Shown here: positions 16,435 to 26,505 of the stretch, piece by piece
Layout: the number at the start of each line of letters is the position of its first letter
Position numbering within the stretch: position 1 is the first letter of the stretch
From: Novosphingobium album (ex Hu et al. 2023)
Lineage (GTDB): Bacteria > Pseudomonadota > Alphaproteobacteria > Sphingomonadales > Sphingomonadaceae
Assembly (NCBI RefSeq): GCF_022832385.1
Contig: NZ_JALHLE010000024.1
Span: 54,834 to 118,833 of the forward strand
DNA: 64,000 bases
Direction: 5' to 3'
Program-made: the position numbers and the translations under genes
The notes under the pieces: generated by a model
What the model was told of the DNA's origin: nothing
The model's input: only the letters and a program-made list of their open reading frames with translations
Database searches by the model: none

Positions 16435-16474
16435 TTTCTCCTCCGATCAGAAGTATGTCACGCCGAAGTAGGCG

Positions 16475-17059
16475 TCAGTGCGGTTCAACCCAGCCGATCG
16501 ACCCGTCGCCGCGGCGATAAACCATATTATGCCGTCCAGTGCCAGCATTTTTGAAGAACAGCGCCGTCGTGTTGCGCAAATCCAGCATCATGACTGCGTC
16601 GGAAACGGTGGCCTCGGGCACGTCCACACGCGTTTCGGCGATGACGACCGGGGCATCGGCCTCAAGCTCGTCCTCGTGCTCAGCCGGAGTTTCCTCGAAG
16701 ATGGTGTAGGCGGCCTGTTCAAAGGCGGCATCCTCCACCGACATCGCGTGGGCGGCCTGTTCGTGCCGGTCCTTCAGGCGGCGCTTGTAGCGGCGCAACT
16801 GCTTGTCGATCTTCTCGGCGGCCTGATCGAGCGCGAGATGGGCATCCTGAGCCAGTCCGGTGCCCTTGAGCACCAGGTTCTGCATGACATGCATGATGAT
16901 ATCGCACCGGAACGCGCCGGCGGGAGCGCGCCCGAACGTCACATGCGAGGACAGGGCCTTGCTGAAGTACTTTTCGATGATCGACGTCAGTCGCTCGCTG
17001 GCGTGGATCTGAAGGGCTTCACCAGTTTCGATCTGATGACCGGAGACGCGAATGTCCAT
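16475..17059 (-). CDS. hpf: Ribosome hibernation-promoting factor (long HPF)
   Basis: A 194-residue protein. Residues 1-100 are the HPF/RaiA domain (MDIRVSGHQIETGEALQIHA, ERLTSIIEKYFSKAL, DAHLALDQAAEKIDKQLRRYKRRL). An acidic linker (about 105-140) leads to the C-terminal dimerisation domain (DAVMMLDLRNTTALFFKNAGTG, VYRRGDGSIGWVEP). The long form dimerises 70S ribosomes to 100S in stationary phase. Its neighbour ptsN is the customary partner. Confidence 0.93.
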   Translation of the reverse strand: MDIRVSGHQIETGEALQIHASERLTSIIEKYFSKALSSHVTFGRAPAGAFRCDIIMHVMQNLVLKGTGLAQDAHLALDQAAEKIDKQLRRYKRRLKDRHEQAAHAMSVEDAAFEQAAYTIFEETPAEHEDELEADAPVVIAETRVDVPEATVSDAVMMLDLRNTTALFFKNAGTGRHNMVYRRGDGSIGWVEPH

Positions 17060-17086
17060 GAGCGATTTCTCCTCGTACTAGTTGCT

Positions 17087-17770
17087 CTAGGCACCCCAGA
17101 GCGGGGTATCGACCGACTTGAGGAATTCCGCATGAGCGACCCTTTCCTCTTCGGTGGGCGCGTGGGGACGCGCCTGACGGTAAATACGGTCCTTTTTTGT
17201 GAAGACTTTGATTTCCGTCACGATTTCGGTATTTTCCGCGACCAGCTCCAGGCCGATCTGCCGGCCGCCACGCAATTCAACGTAGACCTGCGCAAGCAGC
17301 TCGGAGTCGAGCAGGGCGCCGTGCTTGGTGCGATGGCTGCGATCGATGCCGTAGCGGGTGCACAGGGCATCGAGTGAAAGCTTGGCGCCTGGATGACGGA
17401 CCTTGGCGAGCGCCACGGTATCGACCATCCGGTCGCGGCTCACCTCGGGCAACCCGCAGAGCTTCAGTTCGGCATTGATGAAGTTGAAGTCGAACCCGGC
17501 GTTGTGCGCGACCATCGGGCTGTCCTCGATGAACTCGAGAAATTCCTGCGCGCATTCGGAAAACAGGGGCTTATCAGCCAGGAACGCGTCAGACAGCCCA
17601 TGCACGGCCTCGGCCTCGGCGGGCATCGAACGCTCGGGATTGAAATAGGCGTGGTAGGTCCGGCCGGTCAGCACCCGGTTGACCATTTCGATGCAGCCGA
17701 TTTCCACCATTCGGTCCCCGCTTTTGGGGTCGAAACCGGTCGTTTCGGTATCGAAGATGATCTCTCGCAT
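17087..17770 (-). CDS. dnaQ: DNA polymerase III epsilon subunit
   Basis: A 227-residue DEDDh proofreading exonuclease. Motifs: FDTETTG (Exo I), VHGLSD and HNAGFDFNFIN (Exo II), HGALLDSELLAQVY (Exo III with catalytic His and Asp). The tail after about residue 175 is the segment that would bind the alpha subunit. The ATG at 17770 starts the conserved MREIIFDTET. It lies in the dnaQ-coaE-aroE-maf row found at alphaproteobacterial origins. Confidence 0.95.
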   Translation of the reverse strand: MREIIFDTETTGFDPKSGDRMVEIGCIEMVNRVLTGRTYHAYFNPERSMPAEAEAVHGLSDAFLADKPLFSECAQEFLEFIEDSPMVAHNAGFDFNFINAELKLCGLPEVSRDRMVDTVALAKVRHPGAKLSLDALCTRYGIDRSHRTKHGALLDSELLAQVYVELRGGRQIGLELVAENTEIVTEIKVFTKKDRIYRQARPHAPTEEERVAHAEFLKSVDTPLWGA

Positions 17771-17820
17771 CTCTACCCATATCTGCCTGCATCGGCCCCT
17801 GTGCAAGAGCCTGCGGGCGA

Positions 17821-18417
17821 TTATTCTGCCCGGCCCAGCGCCTTTACGATGACGGCAACCTGCTGGCGGGTCTCGTCCAGCGAGCCGCCGGTGTCGATGA
17901 CATAATCGGCCCGGGCCCGTTTTTCCGCATCGGGCACCTGAAGTGCCAGAATCCGTTCGAATTTTTCCACGGTCATGCCGGGCCTGGCCAGCACGCGCTC
18001 GCGCTGTGCCTCTGCCGGAGCGGACACCACCGCCACGGCATCGAGTCCTTCATGACCCCCTTTTTCATAGAGCAACGGGATATCGAAAACGATCAGCGGC
18101 ACCTCCGCGTTTTCCCGCAGAAACGCACGGCGCATCTCCGCAACGGCAGGGTGGACGATTCCCTCGAGTCGCGCGAGCTTGTCCTTGTCGCCGAAAACGG
18201 CCGCGCCGAGCTTTTGCCGGTCGACACCATCTGGCCCGGTCGTTCCGGGAAAAGCCGACTCGATTTCCCCCAACAACACACCGCCCGGACCCTGCAGAAC
18301 ATGGACTGCGGCGTCGGCGTCGAACACCGGCACGCCGAGTTCGCGCATCATGCCCGCGACCGTCGACTTGCCCATGCCGATCGAGCCAGTGAGGCCAAGG
18401 ATCTTCGAGCCACTCAT
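17821..18417 (-). CDS. coaE: Dephospho-CoA kinase
   Basis: A 198-residue P-loop kinase performing the last step of coenzyme A synthesis. Walker A is GLTGSIGMGKST, followed by VFDADAAVH (substrate-binding Asp), HPAV, VFDIPLLYE and a lid with R-x5-R. The ATG overlaps the aroE stop (ATGA). Length normal for the family. Confidence 0.95.
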   Translation of the reverse strand: MSGSKILGLTGSIGMGKSTVAGMMRELGVPVFDADAAVHVLQGPGGVLLGEIESAFPGTTGPDGVDRQKLGAAVFGDKDKLARLEGIVHPAVAEMRRAFLRENAEVPLIVFDIPLLYEKGGHEGLDAVAVVSAPAEAQRERVLARPGMTVEKFERILALQVPDAEKRARADYVIDTGGSLDETRQQVAVIVKALGRAE

Positions 18418-19271
18418 GACAGGATCAGCCTGCGCAGCGCTTCATCATGCTCGCGCGGCGGCTTCCGGCCGAAAAAGTGGGCAAAGGCGATGTCCGCCTG
18501 CCCGATCAGCATCGAAAGGCCATCGACCGTCGCAAAGCCCGCCCCACGCGCGGCCTGCAGGAACGCGGTGTCGAGCGGACTGGTGACGATGTCATAGACC
18601 ACACTGCCGGGCGGAGCATGGCTGAAGTCGAAAGCCAGCGGCGGCTGCCCGGTCATGCCCAGCGGGCTGGCATTCACGATCAGATCGAAACAGCCTTCGC
18701 GATCATCGAATGCGAAATCTGTGGGATCGCAGAAGTGCGCAAGGTCGATGGCATGATGGTCGGTGCCCGCCGCCAGTTCGTCGAGCATGGCCTGCGCCTT
18801 GGCCGGATCGCGCCCGGCCAGCACGATCACGAAGTTTTCCCGCGCCAGCGCCGCCACGATCGCACGGGCCGCACCGCCGGTGCCCAATACCCGGGCCATG
18901 CGAAACAGGTGCGTCTTGTCGAGGTCGCCCTGCAAGGGTTCGAGAAAACCAGGCGCATCGGTGTTATACCCCGTCAGCGTTCCGTCGGCTTCGCGCACCA
19001 CCGTGTTGACAGCGCCGATCCGGGCCGCGAGCGGATCCAACCGGTCGAGCAGCGGGATAATCGCAAGCTTGTGCGGCATGGTAACATTGCACCCGCGCCA
19101 GTCCGGATCGGCCCGCCGTGCCGCGAGATACTCTCCAAGACCCTCCAACTTGACGAGACAGTGGCGGTAATCTGCTGCAATACCCAGCTTCTCCAGCCAG
19201 AAGTTGTGGATCGCCGGGCTCTTTGACTGGGCAATCGGATCGCCGATCACTTCGGCGTAAGGCATGGTCAC
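18414..19271 (-). CDS. aroE: Shikimate dehydrogenase
   Basis: A 285-residue NADP-dependent enzyme reducing 3-dehydroshikimate in aromatic amino acid synthesis. The substrate site shows [15 protein letters not shown] and NVTMPHK (catalytic Lys), with GYNTDAPGF; the nucleotide fold shows [14 protein letters not shown] and NASPLGM. The GTG at 19271 overlaps the maf stop (GTGA) with GGGAG 10 nt upstream and is preferred; the ATG two codons later is possible. Confidence 0.93.
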   Translation of the reverse strand: MTMPYAEVIGDPIAQSKSPAIHNFWLEKLGIAADYRHCLVKLEGLGEYLAARRADPDWRGCNVTMPHKLAIIPLLDRLDPLAARIGAVNTVVREADGTLTGYNTDAPGFLEPLQGDLDKTHLFRMARVLGTGGAARAIVAALARENFVIVLAGRDPAKAQAMLDELAAGTDHHAIDLAHFCDPTDFAFDDREGCFDLIVNASPLGMTGQPPLAFDFSHAPPGSVVYDIVTSPLDTAFLQAARGAGFATVDGLSMLIGQADIAFAHFFGRKPPREHDEALRRLILS

Positions 19272-19855
19272 TGCGACAACACTCCCATCCTGCGCAGCGC
19301 CGCCTGCACCATCAGCAGCGGCATGCCAAGGATTGTGAAGTAATCGCCCTCGATCCGGTCGAACAGTTGCACTCCGCGCCCTTCGATCCGGAACACACCT
19401 ACGCATCCGGAAACCTCGGGCCATTCCGCTTCGAGATAGGACTCAATGAAATGATCGGACAAGGCCGCGACATGCAGCCGCGCCAGCGCCGGTTCAGCCC
19501 AGAGAACTTCGCCATCGCGCACCAGCGCTGCCGCGCTGTGCAATTCCATGACCTTGCCCGAAAAGAAGTGGAGATGTTCTGCCGCCTGATCGCGCGAAGC
19601 AGGCTTGTCGAACCGTCGGCCACCGCAGGAGACCAGAGAGTCACTGCCCAGCACGATTTCACCCGGCGCAAAGACTGCCAGCGCCTTGGCCCTCGCCAGT
19701 TCAAGAGCGATGACCTCTGCCGGAGCCTCGCCCAGACCCGTCTCGATGCGTCGTTCGTCGACATTGGCGGGTTGCGCACGAAATGGAATGCCGGCAGCTT
19801 CCAGCATGGCACGGCGCGAAGCGCTTTGAGAGGCAAGAACGATCATCGAAGTCAT
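19268..19855 (-). CDS. maf: Maf family nucleotide pyrophosphatase
   Basis: A 195-residue Maf protein. The N-terminal loop is [13 protein letters not shown], followed by RRIETGL, the metal-binding [17 protein letters not shown] and [11 protein letters not shown]. The family hydrolyses canonical (dTTP/UTP) or modified nucleotides; which one is not certain, since the typical SASPRR is SASRRA here. Cotranscribed with the PPDK regulator upstream (17-nt gap) and aroE downstream (overlap). Confidence 0.9.
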   Translation of the reverse strand: MTSMIVLASQSASRRAMLEAAGIPFRAQPANVDERRIETGLGEAPAEVIALELARAKALAVFAPGEIVLGSDSLVSCGGRRFDKPASRDQAAEHLHFFSGKVMELHSAAALVRDGEVLWAEPALARLHVAALSDHFIESYLEAEWPEVSGCVGVFRIEGRGVQLFDRIEGDYFTILGMPLLMVQAALRRMGVLSQ

Positions 19856-19872
19856 TTCCGGAATAAGGCGGA

Positions 19873-20718
19873 TCAGATCGGTTTGGGACCGACTTGTCCC
19901 TGAGCCCCGGCCGCACGGCGCTCATTGTACAGATTGATGATGGCGGCGGCGGTCTCCTCGATCGACCGGCGCGTCACGTCAATCACGGGCCAGGAATTGT
20001 CCGCAAACATGCGCCGCGCATATTTGAGTTCGCTCTCTACCTTCTCCGACTGGACGTAATCCGTGTCGGGCGCTTGGCTCAGCGACAGCAGGCGGTTGCG
20101 GCGGACCTGAATCAGGCGGTCGGAAGCCGTCGTCAGTCCCACCACCATCGGGCGCCTGAGGCCGAACAAGGCAGAGGGCGGCGGACTTTCCACAACGATG
20201 GGAATATTGGCCACCTTGTACCCACGGTTGGCGAGATAGATGCTGGTTGGCGTCTTGCTGGTGCGCGAGACACCCGCAAGAACGATGTCAGCGTCCTCCC
20301 ACTCTTCCCAGGCAATGCCATCGTCGTGCGCAATGGTATATTGAATGGCATCGACGCGCGCAAAATAGGCATCGTCTAGCTTGTGCTGGCGACCCGGCCG
20401 GCCCTTGGCTTCCTGCCCAAGGTGCGCCTCGAGCGCGTCAGTCACGCCATCGAGCACAGCAATCGCGGGCAGGCCCAGCACCTGACAGCGCTCTTCCAGC
20501 CGTCCGCGCGTATCCTCGTTCACCAGCGTGAAGAAGACGAGTCCAGGATTGGACGCGATTTCCCCCATGATCCGGTCGAGATGCTGCTGCGAGCGCACCA
20601 TTGGCCAGAAGTGTCGCAATACGTCGGAATCGTCGAACTGGGCCAGCGCAGCCTTGGCGATCATCTCCAGCGTTTCACCGGTGGAATCCGAAAGGAGATG
20701 CAGGTTAAATCGCGCCAT
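19873..20718 (-). CDS. PEP synthase/PPDK regulatory protein (DUF299)
   Basis: A 281-residue bifunctional kinase/pyrophosphorylase of the DUF299 family that controls pyruvate phosphate dikinase or PEP synthase by ADP-dependent phosphorylation. The P-loop reads [20 protein letters not shown]; other landmarks are [22 protein letters not shown] and [14 protein letters not shown]. The ATG at 20718 begins the conserved [15 protein letters not shown]. In Caulobacter and Rickettsia a gene of this family flanks the chromosomal origin opposite hemE, exactly the arrangement here. Confidence 0.92.
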   Translation of the reverse strand: MARFNLHLLSDSTGETLEMIAKAALAQFDDSDVLRHFWPMVRSQQHLDRIMGEIASNPGLVFFTLVNEDTRGRLEERCQVLGLPAIAVLDGVTDALEAHLGQEAKGRPGRQHKLDDAYFARVDAIQYTIAHDDGIAWEEWEDADIVLAGVSRTSKTPTSIYLANRGYKVANIPIVVESPPPSALFGLRRPMVVGLTTASDRLIQVRRNRLLSLSQAPDTDYVQSEKVESELKYARRMFADNSWPVIDVTRRSIEETAAAIINLYNERRAAGAQGQVGPKPI

Positions 20719-21058
20719 AAAGTGGGGTCTGGACCGCTTGTGGATATCTTCTGGCATAAACCACGGGAGCAATCCGGTGACAACCGATGGAGAACTTCCG
20801 ATGCGGATTTCCTGCCCGATAACGGCATTCCACAGGCAGGATTATGGACAGGCCGGAAGTGCATTCCACACCCTGTGGACAAGGCGAACAACCTTTCCTT
20901 GACCGAGCAGGACCTGAGAGTCGTATGGCGCACTTCACCCTGTTCATGACGGGACAAATCGGGCAAGGCGCGCTCATCCCCGATATCCACAGGGCCAACA
21001 GACTCCATAATCCTTTATATAAATTATCTTTTATTTTTTTGATCGGACCCGAAACGCG
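20719..21058. other. Probable chromosomal replication origin (oriC)
   Basis: A 340-nt non-coding gap between the divergent PPDK-regulator gene and hemE, the known location of Cori in Caulobacter. DnaA-box-like 9-mers, each one mismatch from TTATCCACA: ATATCCACA on the minus strand at 20739-20747 and on the plus strand at 20983-20991, and TTGTCCACA on the minus strand at 20874-20882. Weaker CCACA sites lie near 20827 and 20864. An AT-rich tract (21007-21042, including TTATATAAATTATC) next to hemE would serve as the unwinding element. No TTAA-N7-TTAA CtrA site is evident. Confidence 0.75.
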
Positions 21059-22084
21059 ATGCCCGGCCTTCTCCTGAACACGCTACGTGGCGAAAATTCC
21101 AGCAAGCGGCCCGTCTGGCTCATGCGCCAGGCTGGACGCTATCTTCCCGAGTACCGGGCACTCAGGGCAGAGAAGGGCGGCTTCCTCGCGCTCGTCTACG
21201 ATACCGACGCGGCAGCCGAGATCACCTTGCAGCCGATCCGTCGTTTCGGCTTCGACGGGGCCATCCTGTTTTCCGATATCCTGATCGTTCCCTATGCCAT
21301 GGGGCAGGATCTCCAGTTCCTGGCAGGCGAGGGACCCAAATTGTCGCCGAGGCTGGTCGATCACGCACTGGCCGGGCTCACCGCAGTGCCGGAGCGGCTC
21401 TCTCCGATCTATGAAACCGTCCGGAAAGTGCGGGCTTCGCTGGATGTGGATAAAACCATGCTGGGTTTCGCAGGGTCGCCGTGGACTGTCGCAACGTACA
21501 TGGTGGCAGGCGAGGGCAGCCGCGACCAGCACGAGACGCGTGCGATGGCATACCGTGATCCGCAAGCCTTCGGAGCAGTCATCGAAAGCGTGATCGCAGT
21601 GACTGTGGACTATCTGTGCGGCCAGATCGAAGCGGGCGCCGAAGCGGTCCAGCTGTTCGATTCATGGGCGGGAAGTCTTGCGCCCGCCCAGTTCGAAAAG
21701 TGGGTGATCGCACCCAACGCCGCGATCGTCTCGGCGCTGAAGGAGCGCCATCCGCAAGTACCGGTGATCGGCTTCCCCAAGGGTTCCGGGGAGAAACTGG
21801 CCGCCTATGCCCGCGAAACCGGCGTCGATGCCGTGGGTGTGGATGAAACCATCGATCCGCTCTGGGCTGCAAGCACCCTGCCCGAGGGGCTGCCGGTGCA
21901 GGGCAATCTCGATCCGCTTATCTTGCTGTCAGGCGGGGACGAACTCGACGATCAGACCTGCCGCGTGCTTGATGCCTTTGCGGGACGTCCCCACGTTTTC
22001 AATCTTGGCCACGGCATTGGCCAGCATACGCCGATTGAAAACGTCGAGCGTCTTCTGGCAAAAGTACGGGCGTGGGAACACTGA
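21059..22084 (+). CDS. hemE: Uroporphyrinogen decarboxylase
   Basis: A 341-residue cytosolic enzyme converting uroporphyrinogen III to coproporphyrinogen III in haem synthesis. Signature segments: PVWLMRQAGRYLPEYR near the N terminus, ILFSDILIVPYAMG (catalytic Asp), VQLFDSWAG and the C-terminal FNLGHGIGQHTPIENV. The ATG at 21059 lies right after the AT-rich tract of the origin gap, so its promoter is inside the origin region. hemJ follows. Confidence 0.96.
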   Translation: MPGLLLNTLRGENSSKRPVWLMRQAGRYLPEYRALRAEKGGFLALVYDTDAAAEITLQPIRRFGFDGAILFSDILIVPYAMGQDLQFLAGEGPKLSPRLVDHALAGLTAVPERLSPIYETVRKVRASLDVDKTMLGFAGSPWTVATYMVAGEGSRDQHETRAMAYRDPQAFGAVIESVIAVTVDYLCGQIEAGAEAVQLFDSWAGSLAPAQFEKWVIAPNAAIVSALKERHPQVPVIGFPKGSGEKLAAYARETGVDAVGVDETIDPLWAASTLPEGLPVQGNLDPLILLSGGDELDDQTCRVLDAFAGRPHVFNLGHGIGQHTPIENVERLLAKVRAWEH

Positions 22085-22151
22085 AACGAAACCGATAACC
22101 ACAGACAGGGGCGAACCGGCGCCAAGGGGCGGGCGCCTGTAGGGTGACCTC

Positions 22152-22595
22152 ATGGAGCAGATCTTGCTGACGACCTATCTCTGGCTGAAAGCCGGGCACA
22201 TCATCTTCGTGATCTTCTGGATGGCCGGCCTGTTCATGTTGCCGCGCTATTTCGTCTATCATCAGGAATCAGAGCCCGGTTCGGCCGAGGAGGCGCGCTG
22301 GATTGATCGCGAAGCCAAGCTGCGCAAGATCATCCTGACTCCCTCGCTGATCATGGTCTGGCTTTTCGGCGTCGCGCTGGCCACGGCGATGAACTTCTGG
22401 AGCGAACCCTGGCTGCACGCCAAGCTGTTGTTCGTGCTGGGCCTTACTGGCTATCACGGCTGGCTGGTGGGCTATGCGAAAAAACTGGCCAAGGGACAGC
22501 GCCCGCTGACGGGCAAGAAGCTGCGCCTGCTCAATGAAATCCCCGGGCTTGCCGCGGCCGTTATCGTGGTTCTCGTCGTCGTCAAACCGTTCTGA
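22152..22595 (+). CDS. hemJ: Protoporphyrinogen IX oxidase HemJ
   Basis: A 147-residue inner-membrane protein of the HemJ/UPF0093 family with four hydrophobic helices. The conserved His lies in WLKAGHIIFVIFWMAGLFML and other family residues in YHGWLVGYAKKLA and LRLLNEIPGLAAAVIV. It oxidises protoporphyrinogen IX to protoporphyrin IX. It is 67 nt downstream of hemE, forming a haem pair by the origin. Confidence 0.92.
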   Translation: MEQILLTTYLWLKAGHIIFVIFWMAGLFMLPRYFVYHQESEPGSAEEARWIDREAKLRKIILTPSLIMVWLFGVALATAMNFWSEPWLHAKLLFVLGLTGYHGWLVGYAKKLAKGQRPLTGKKLRLLNEIPGLAAAVIVVLVVVKPF

Positions 22596-22607
22596 GGTAT
22601 TGCCGGG

Positions 22608-22967
22608 ATGATTGCCCTTCTTGCCTCGGTTGCGCTTGCTGCGATGGATCCTTCTGTCGAGCAGGATCTACGATGCATCGGCGTCTTTGCTATTGCCGCA
22701 TCCCGGAATGAAGAGATGAGCGCGGGAGAACAGGCCGGGATAACCGGTGCGATGATGTTCTACCTTGGCCGCATCGAAGGACACGAGCCGGAATTCCACC
22801 TGCAGGATAGTCTGACGGAACTCCTGCAATCCCCGTCCTATCTCAAGGGTTTGCCCGAGGAGGCAAAGCGCTGCGGTGCCGAAATGATGGCCAAGGGGAA
22901 GGAACTGACGGATCTTGGCAACGCCATGCAGCAGGCGGGCCGGGAAGAGGTTCCCGGTGGCAAGTGA
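22608..22967 (+). CDS. Small secreted protein, unknown
   Basis: A 119-residue protein with a short signal-like start (IALLASVALAAMD) and two cysteines (DLRCIG, AKRCGAE) that could pair in the periplasm. The remainder is helical. It follows hemJ by 12 nt and is probably in that operon. I do not recognise the family. Confidence 0.7.
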   Translation: MIALLASVALAAMDPSVEQDLRCIGVFAIAASRNEEMSAGEQAGITGAMMFYLGRIEGHEPEFHLQDSLTELLQSPSYLKGLPEEAKRCGAEMMAKGKELTDLGNAMQQAGREEVPGGK

Positions 22968-23149
22968 CTCGATCCGGCGTGCGCGGCATCCGGTCTGACA
23001 GATGATCCGTTGACCGCGCGGCGCACTGCGCCTATTTAAGCGGTGTTCCGGCAACGGGGCGGCGAGCCCTTTTCGCATGCCCGGATCTGCTTTCCCCAAG
23101 CCCATCGATCCGCCGGCCGACACTATTTTTCCATTCGGAATCCAGCAAT

Positions 23150-24406
<1,257 letters not shown>

Positions 24407-24421
24407 GCGGGGTAATTCGGT

Positions 24422-25135
24422 TTGATCACCCTTGGAATGCTAGCTGTCGCGGCCTCTCTGGGTGGTCCGGCCGAAATCCTGCAGCACATCGCGGCCGATT
24501 TCTCGAACATCACCGAACCGGCGGCTATGGCGGCTTTCGGTCAGGTGCTGATGATCGACCTCCTGCTTGCCGGCGACAATGCGATTGTCGTCGGTGCGCT
24601 CGCCGCTGGGCTGCCTGCTGCGGACCGCAAGAAGGTGATCCTGATCGGTATCGGCGCCGCGCTTGTCCTGCGTATCGTCTTTGCGCTGATGGTCACATGG
24701 CTGCTTGGAATTGTCGGGCTGATCTTCGCCGGTGGACTGCTGTTGCTGTGGGTCGCGTGGAAATTCTGGCGCGAACTGCATCACGGCGGTGAAAGTGCTG
24801 GCTCGCCGGAGATCGAAGGTGACGAGGAAAGCGGGTTGCGCGCCGCCAGGAGCTTTGCCGGAGCGGCCTGGGCTGTTGCGGTGGCCGACGTCTCGATGAG
24901 CCTCGACAATGTGCTCGCCGTCGCCGGCGCGGCGCGCGAGCATCCGGGCATCCTGATCGTCGGTCTGTTGCTGTCGGTGGTCCTGATGGGCGTCGCGGCG
25001 AATTTCATTGCCAAGTACATCGAACGCTACCGCTGGATCGCCTATATCGGCCTGGCCGTGATCCTCTACGTTGCCGTGAAAATGATCTACGAGGGCTGGA
25101 TCGACCCGCACCTCGGCGTTTCGACTCTATTCTGA
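24422..25135 (+). CDS. TerC family (YjbE-type) integral membrane protein
   Basis: A 237-residue protein with about seven hydrophobic helices. TerC signatures: LLAGDNAIVVGALAAGLP in the first half and DVSMSLDNVLAVAGAA in the second, with the paired acidic residues that line the presumed metal pathway. TerC proteins have been linked to metal (Mn) export. Start is TTG at 24422, or ATG at 24437. It lies 15 nt after rho. Confidence 0.85.
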   Translation: MITLGMLAVAASLGGPAEILQHIAADFSNITEPAAMAAFGQVLMIDLLLAGDNAIVVGALAAGLPAADRKKVILIGIGAALVLRIVFALMVTWLLGIVGLIFAGGLLLLWVAWKFWRELHHGGESAGSPEIEGDEESGLRAARSFAGAAWAVAVADVSMSLDNVLAVAGAAREHPGILIVGLLLSVVLMGVAANFIAKYIERYRWIAYIGLAVILYVAVKMIYEGWIDPHLGVSTLF

Positions 25136-25177
25136 CAAAAAGGCCGGAGAGTACGAAACTCTCCGGCCTTTTTGTCA
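25133..25177. terminator. Perfect bidirectional terminator containing both stop codons
   Basis: A perfect 20-bp inverted repeat (25133-25152 with 25158-25177) with a 5-nt loop. Each arm contains TGACAAAAA at its outer edge, so the left TGA stops the plus-strand TerC gene and the mirror-image TGA stops the minus-strand glycine-zipper gene, while the A5/T5 tracts serve as U-runs in both directions. Confidence 0.92.
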
Positions 25178-25831
25178 TTTCACCGGTTGCAGCTTCACGC
25201 GCTTGTCCGGAACGGTCTTGGTCCGTTTGGGGATGGTGCGGCGCGCAGGGCGTTCTGGTACGTCTTCATAGACGGTTTCGACGGTTTCCGTGCAATGCGG
25301 CTTGGGCCGGATGATGGGGACCATCATCATCGGCCCTGCCGTGCAGCAACCCTGCGCGGAGTAGCCATAGGCAGAATAGTAGCTCTGGCCGTAGCCATAA
25401 CCGGGATACCCGCCGCCATGGGTATAGCGGGCATAGTAATCATCAAGATAGGCTTCACACTCGTCGCGGTTGCGGCCCGCGTCCTCAGTCTTGTCGATGG
25501 CTGCACCGGCGGCGGCGCCAACGGCGGCTCCGGCGAATGTACCCATGGTGCGGTGATGCCTGCCGGCAATGCGGTTACCCGCGATCCCGCCCACCACGCC
25601 GCCGATCACGGCACCGCCTGCCGCGGAATCGCGTGCCGCCACGCGGCGGCGGCAATCGGCCAGCCAGGCATCGCGTGCCGCCGGATCGAAGCCGCCGTAA
25701 TGGGGCCCGGCGGGATAGGCTGGTAGTGCATCGCCTGATGCCGGTCGTGGTGAAGGCGGAGCGTCCTGTGAGGCGACGGGACTGGCGAGGAGAGTCAGTG
25801 CTGCCGCGGCAGCCGTAAGACAGAGACGCAT
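25175..25831 (-). CDS. Exported glycine-zipper protein
   Basis: A 218-residue protein with a signal peptide (about 21 residues, ending SPVASQ), a glycine-zipper segment (GGAVIGGVVGGIAGNRIAG and GTFAGAAVGAAAGAAI), a Tyr/Gly-rich stretch (GGGYPGYGYGQSYYSAYGY) and a basic C terminus. Glycine zippers insert or oligomerise in membranes, so it is probably an envelope protein. A TTAA-N7-TTTA sequence lies upstream at 25875-25889. Confidence 0.75.
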   Translation of the reverse strand: MRLCLTAAAAALTLLASPVASQDAPPSPRPASGDALPAYPAGPHYGGFDPAARDAWLADCRRRVAARDSAAGGAVIGGVVGGIAGNRIAGRHHRTMGTFAGAAVGAAAGAAIDKTEDAGRNRDECEAYLDDYYARYTHGGGYPGYGYGQSYYSAYGYSAQGCCTAGPMMMVPIIRPKPHCTETVETVYEDVPERPARRTIPKRTKTVPDKRVKLQPVK

Positions 25832-25962
25832 CGGGAAGGCCCTTTCGCGACAACCGGACAGTCACGTCCGTTAGTTAACACGAATTTTACCATCGTAACC
25901 CGCGCAATACCAAGTCTGCGGCGGTCCTGACTGGGCGCGTGTCCCGATTCGGCTCAGTTCCG

Positions 25963-26445
25963 TCAGATCGAAAGTGCAGCCACTTGAGCAATCAGCTGCA
26001 TCCCGGCGGCATCCCCGTCATCGAAGCGGCCCGGCGTCGGGCTGTCGAGATCGATCACGGCAATCACCCTGCCCTCCACGGTTACCGGCACGACCAGTTC
26101 GGAACGGCTCTCCGTGTCGCAGGCAATGTGCCCGGGAAAGGCGTGGACGTCGGGCACGACCTGCGTCGATCCCAACGCGGCGGCGGTGCCGCATACACCC
26201 ACACCAAAGGGGATGCGGATGCAGGCGGGCTTGCCGATGAACGGGCCAAGGACAAGTTCATCGCCGATCGCCCGGTAGAATCCCGCCCAGTTGAGATCGG
26301 GCACGAACTGCCAGATCGCGGCGGCAAGATTGGCCATGTTCGCGACGGGGTCGCGCTCACCTTCGACCAGCGCGTGGGCGGCGCGGGCGAGGGCGCTGTA
26401 GAGTTCGGGCTTTCCAAGATCGTGTTGTGGGGCAAAGTCGTACAT
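25963..26445 (-). CDS. msrC: GAF-domain free methionine-(R)-sulfoxide reductase
   Basis: A 160-residue single GAF domain matching fRMsr (MsrC): NWAGFY, LGPFIGKPACIRIPFGVGVCG and the downstream IACDTESRSELVVPV give the three cysteines expected for the catalytic cycle. It reduces free Met-(R)-sulfoxide. The gene is monocistronic and divergent from the sugar-dehydrogenase gene (60-nt gap). Confidence 0.88.
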   Translation of the reverse strand: MYDFAPQHDLGKPELYSALARAAHALVEGERDPVANMANLAAAIWQFVPDLNWAGFYRAIGDELVLGPFIGKPACIRIPFGVGVCGTAAALGSTQVVPDVHAFPGHIACDTESRSELVVPVTVEGRVIAVIDLDSPTPGRFDDGDAAGMQLIAQVAALSI

Positions 26446-26505
26446 GGCAGCGCGTTAGCGCAACTCGCGGTTGCCGCCTAGGCGCGGCGGGCCTATCTCC
26501 TCGCC

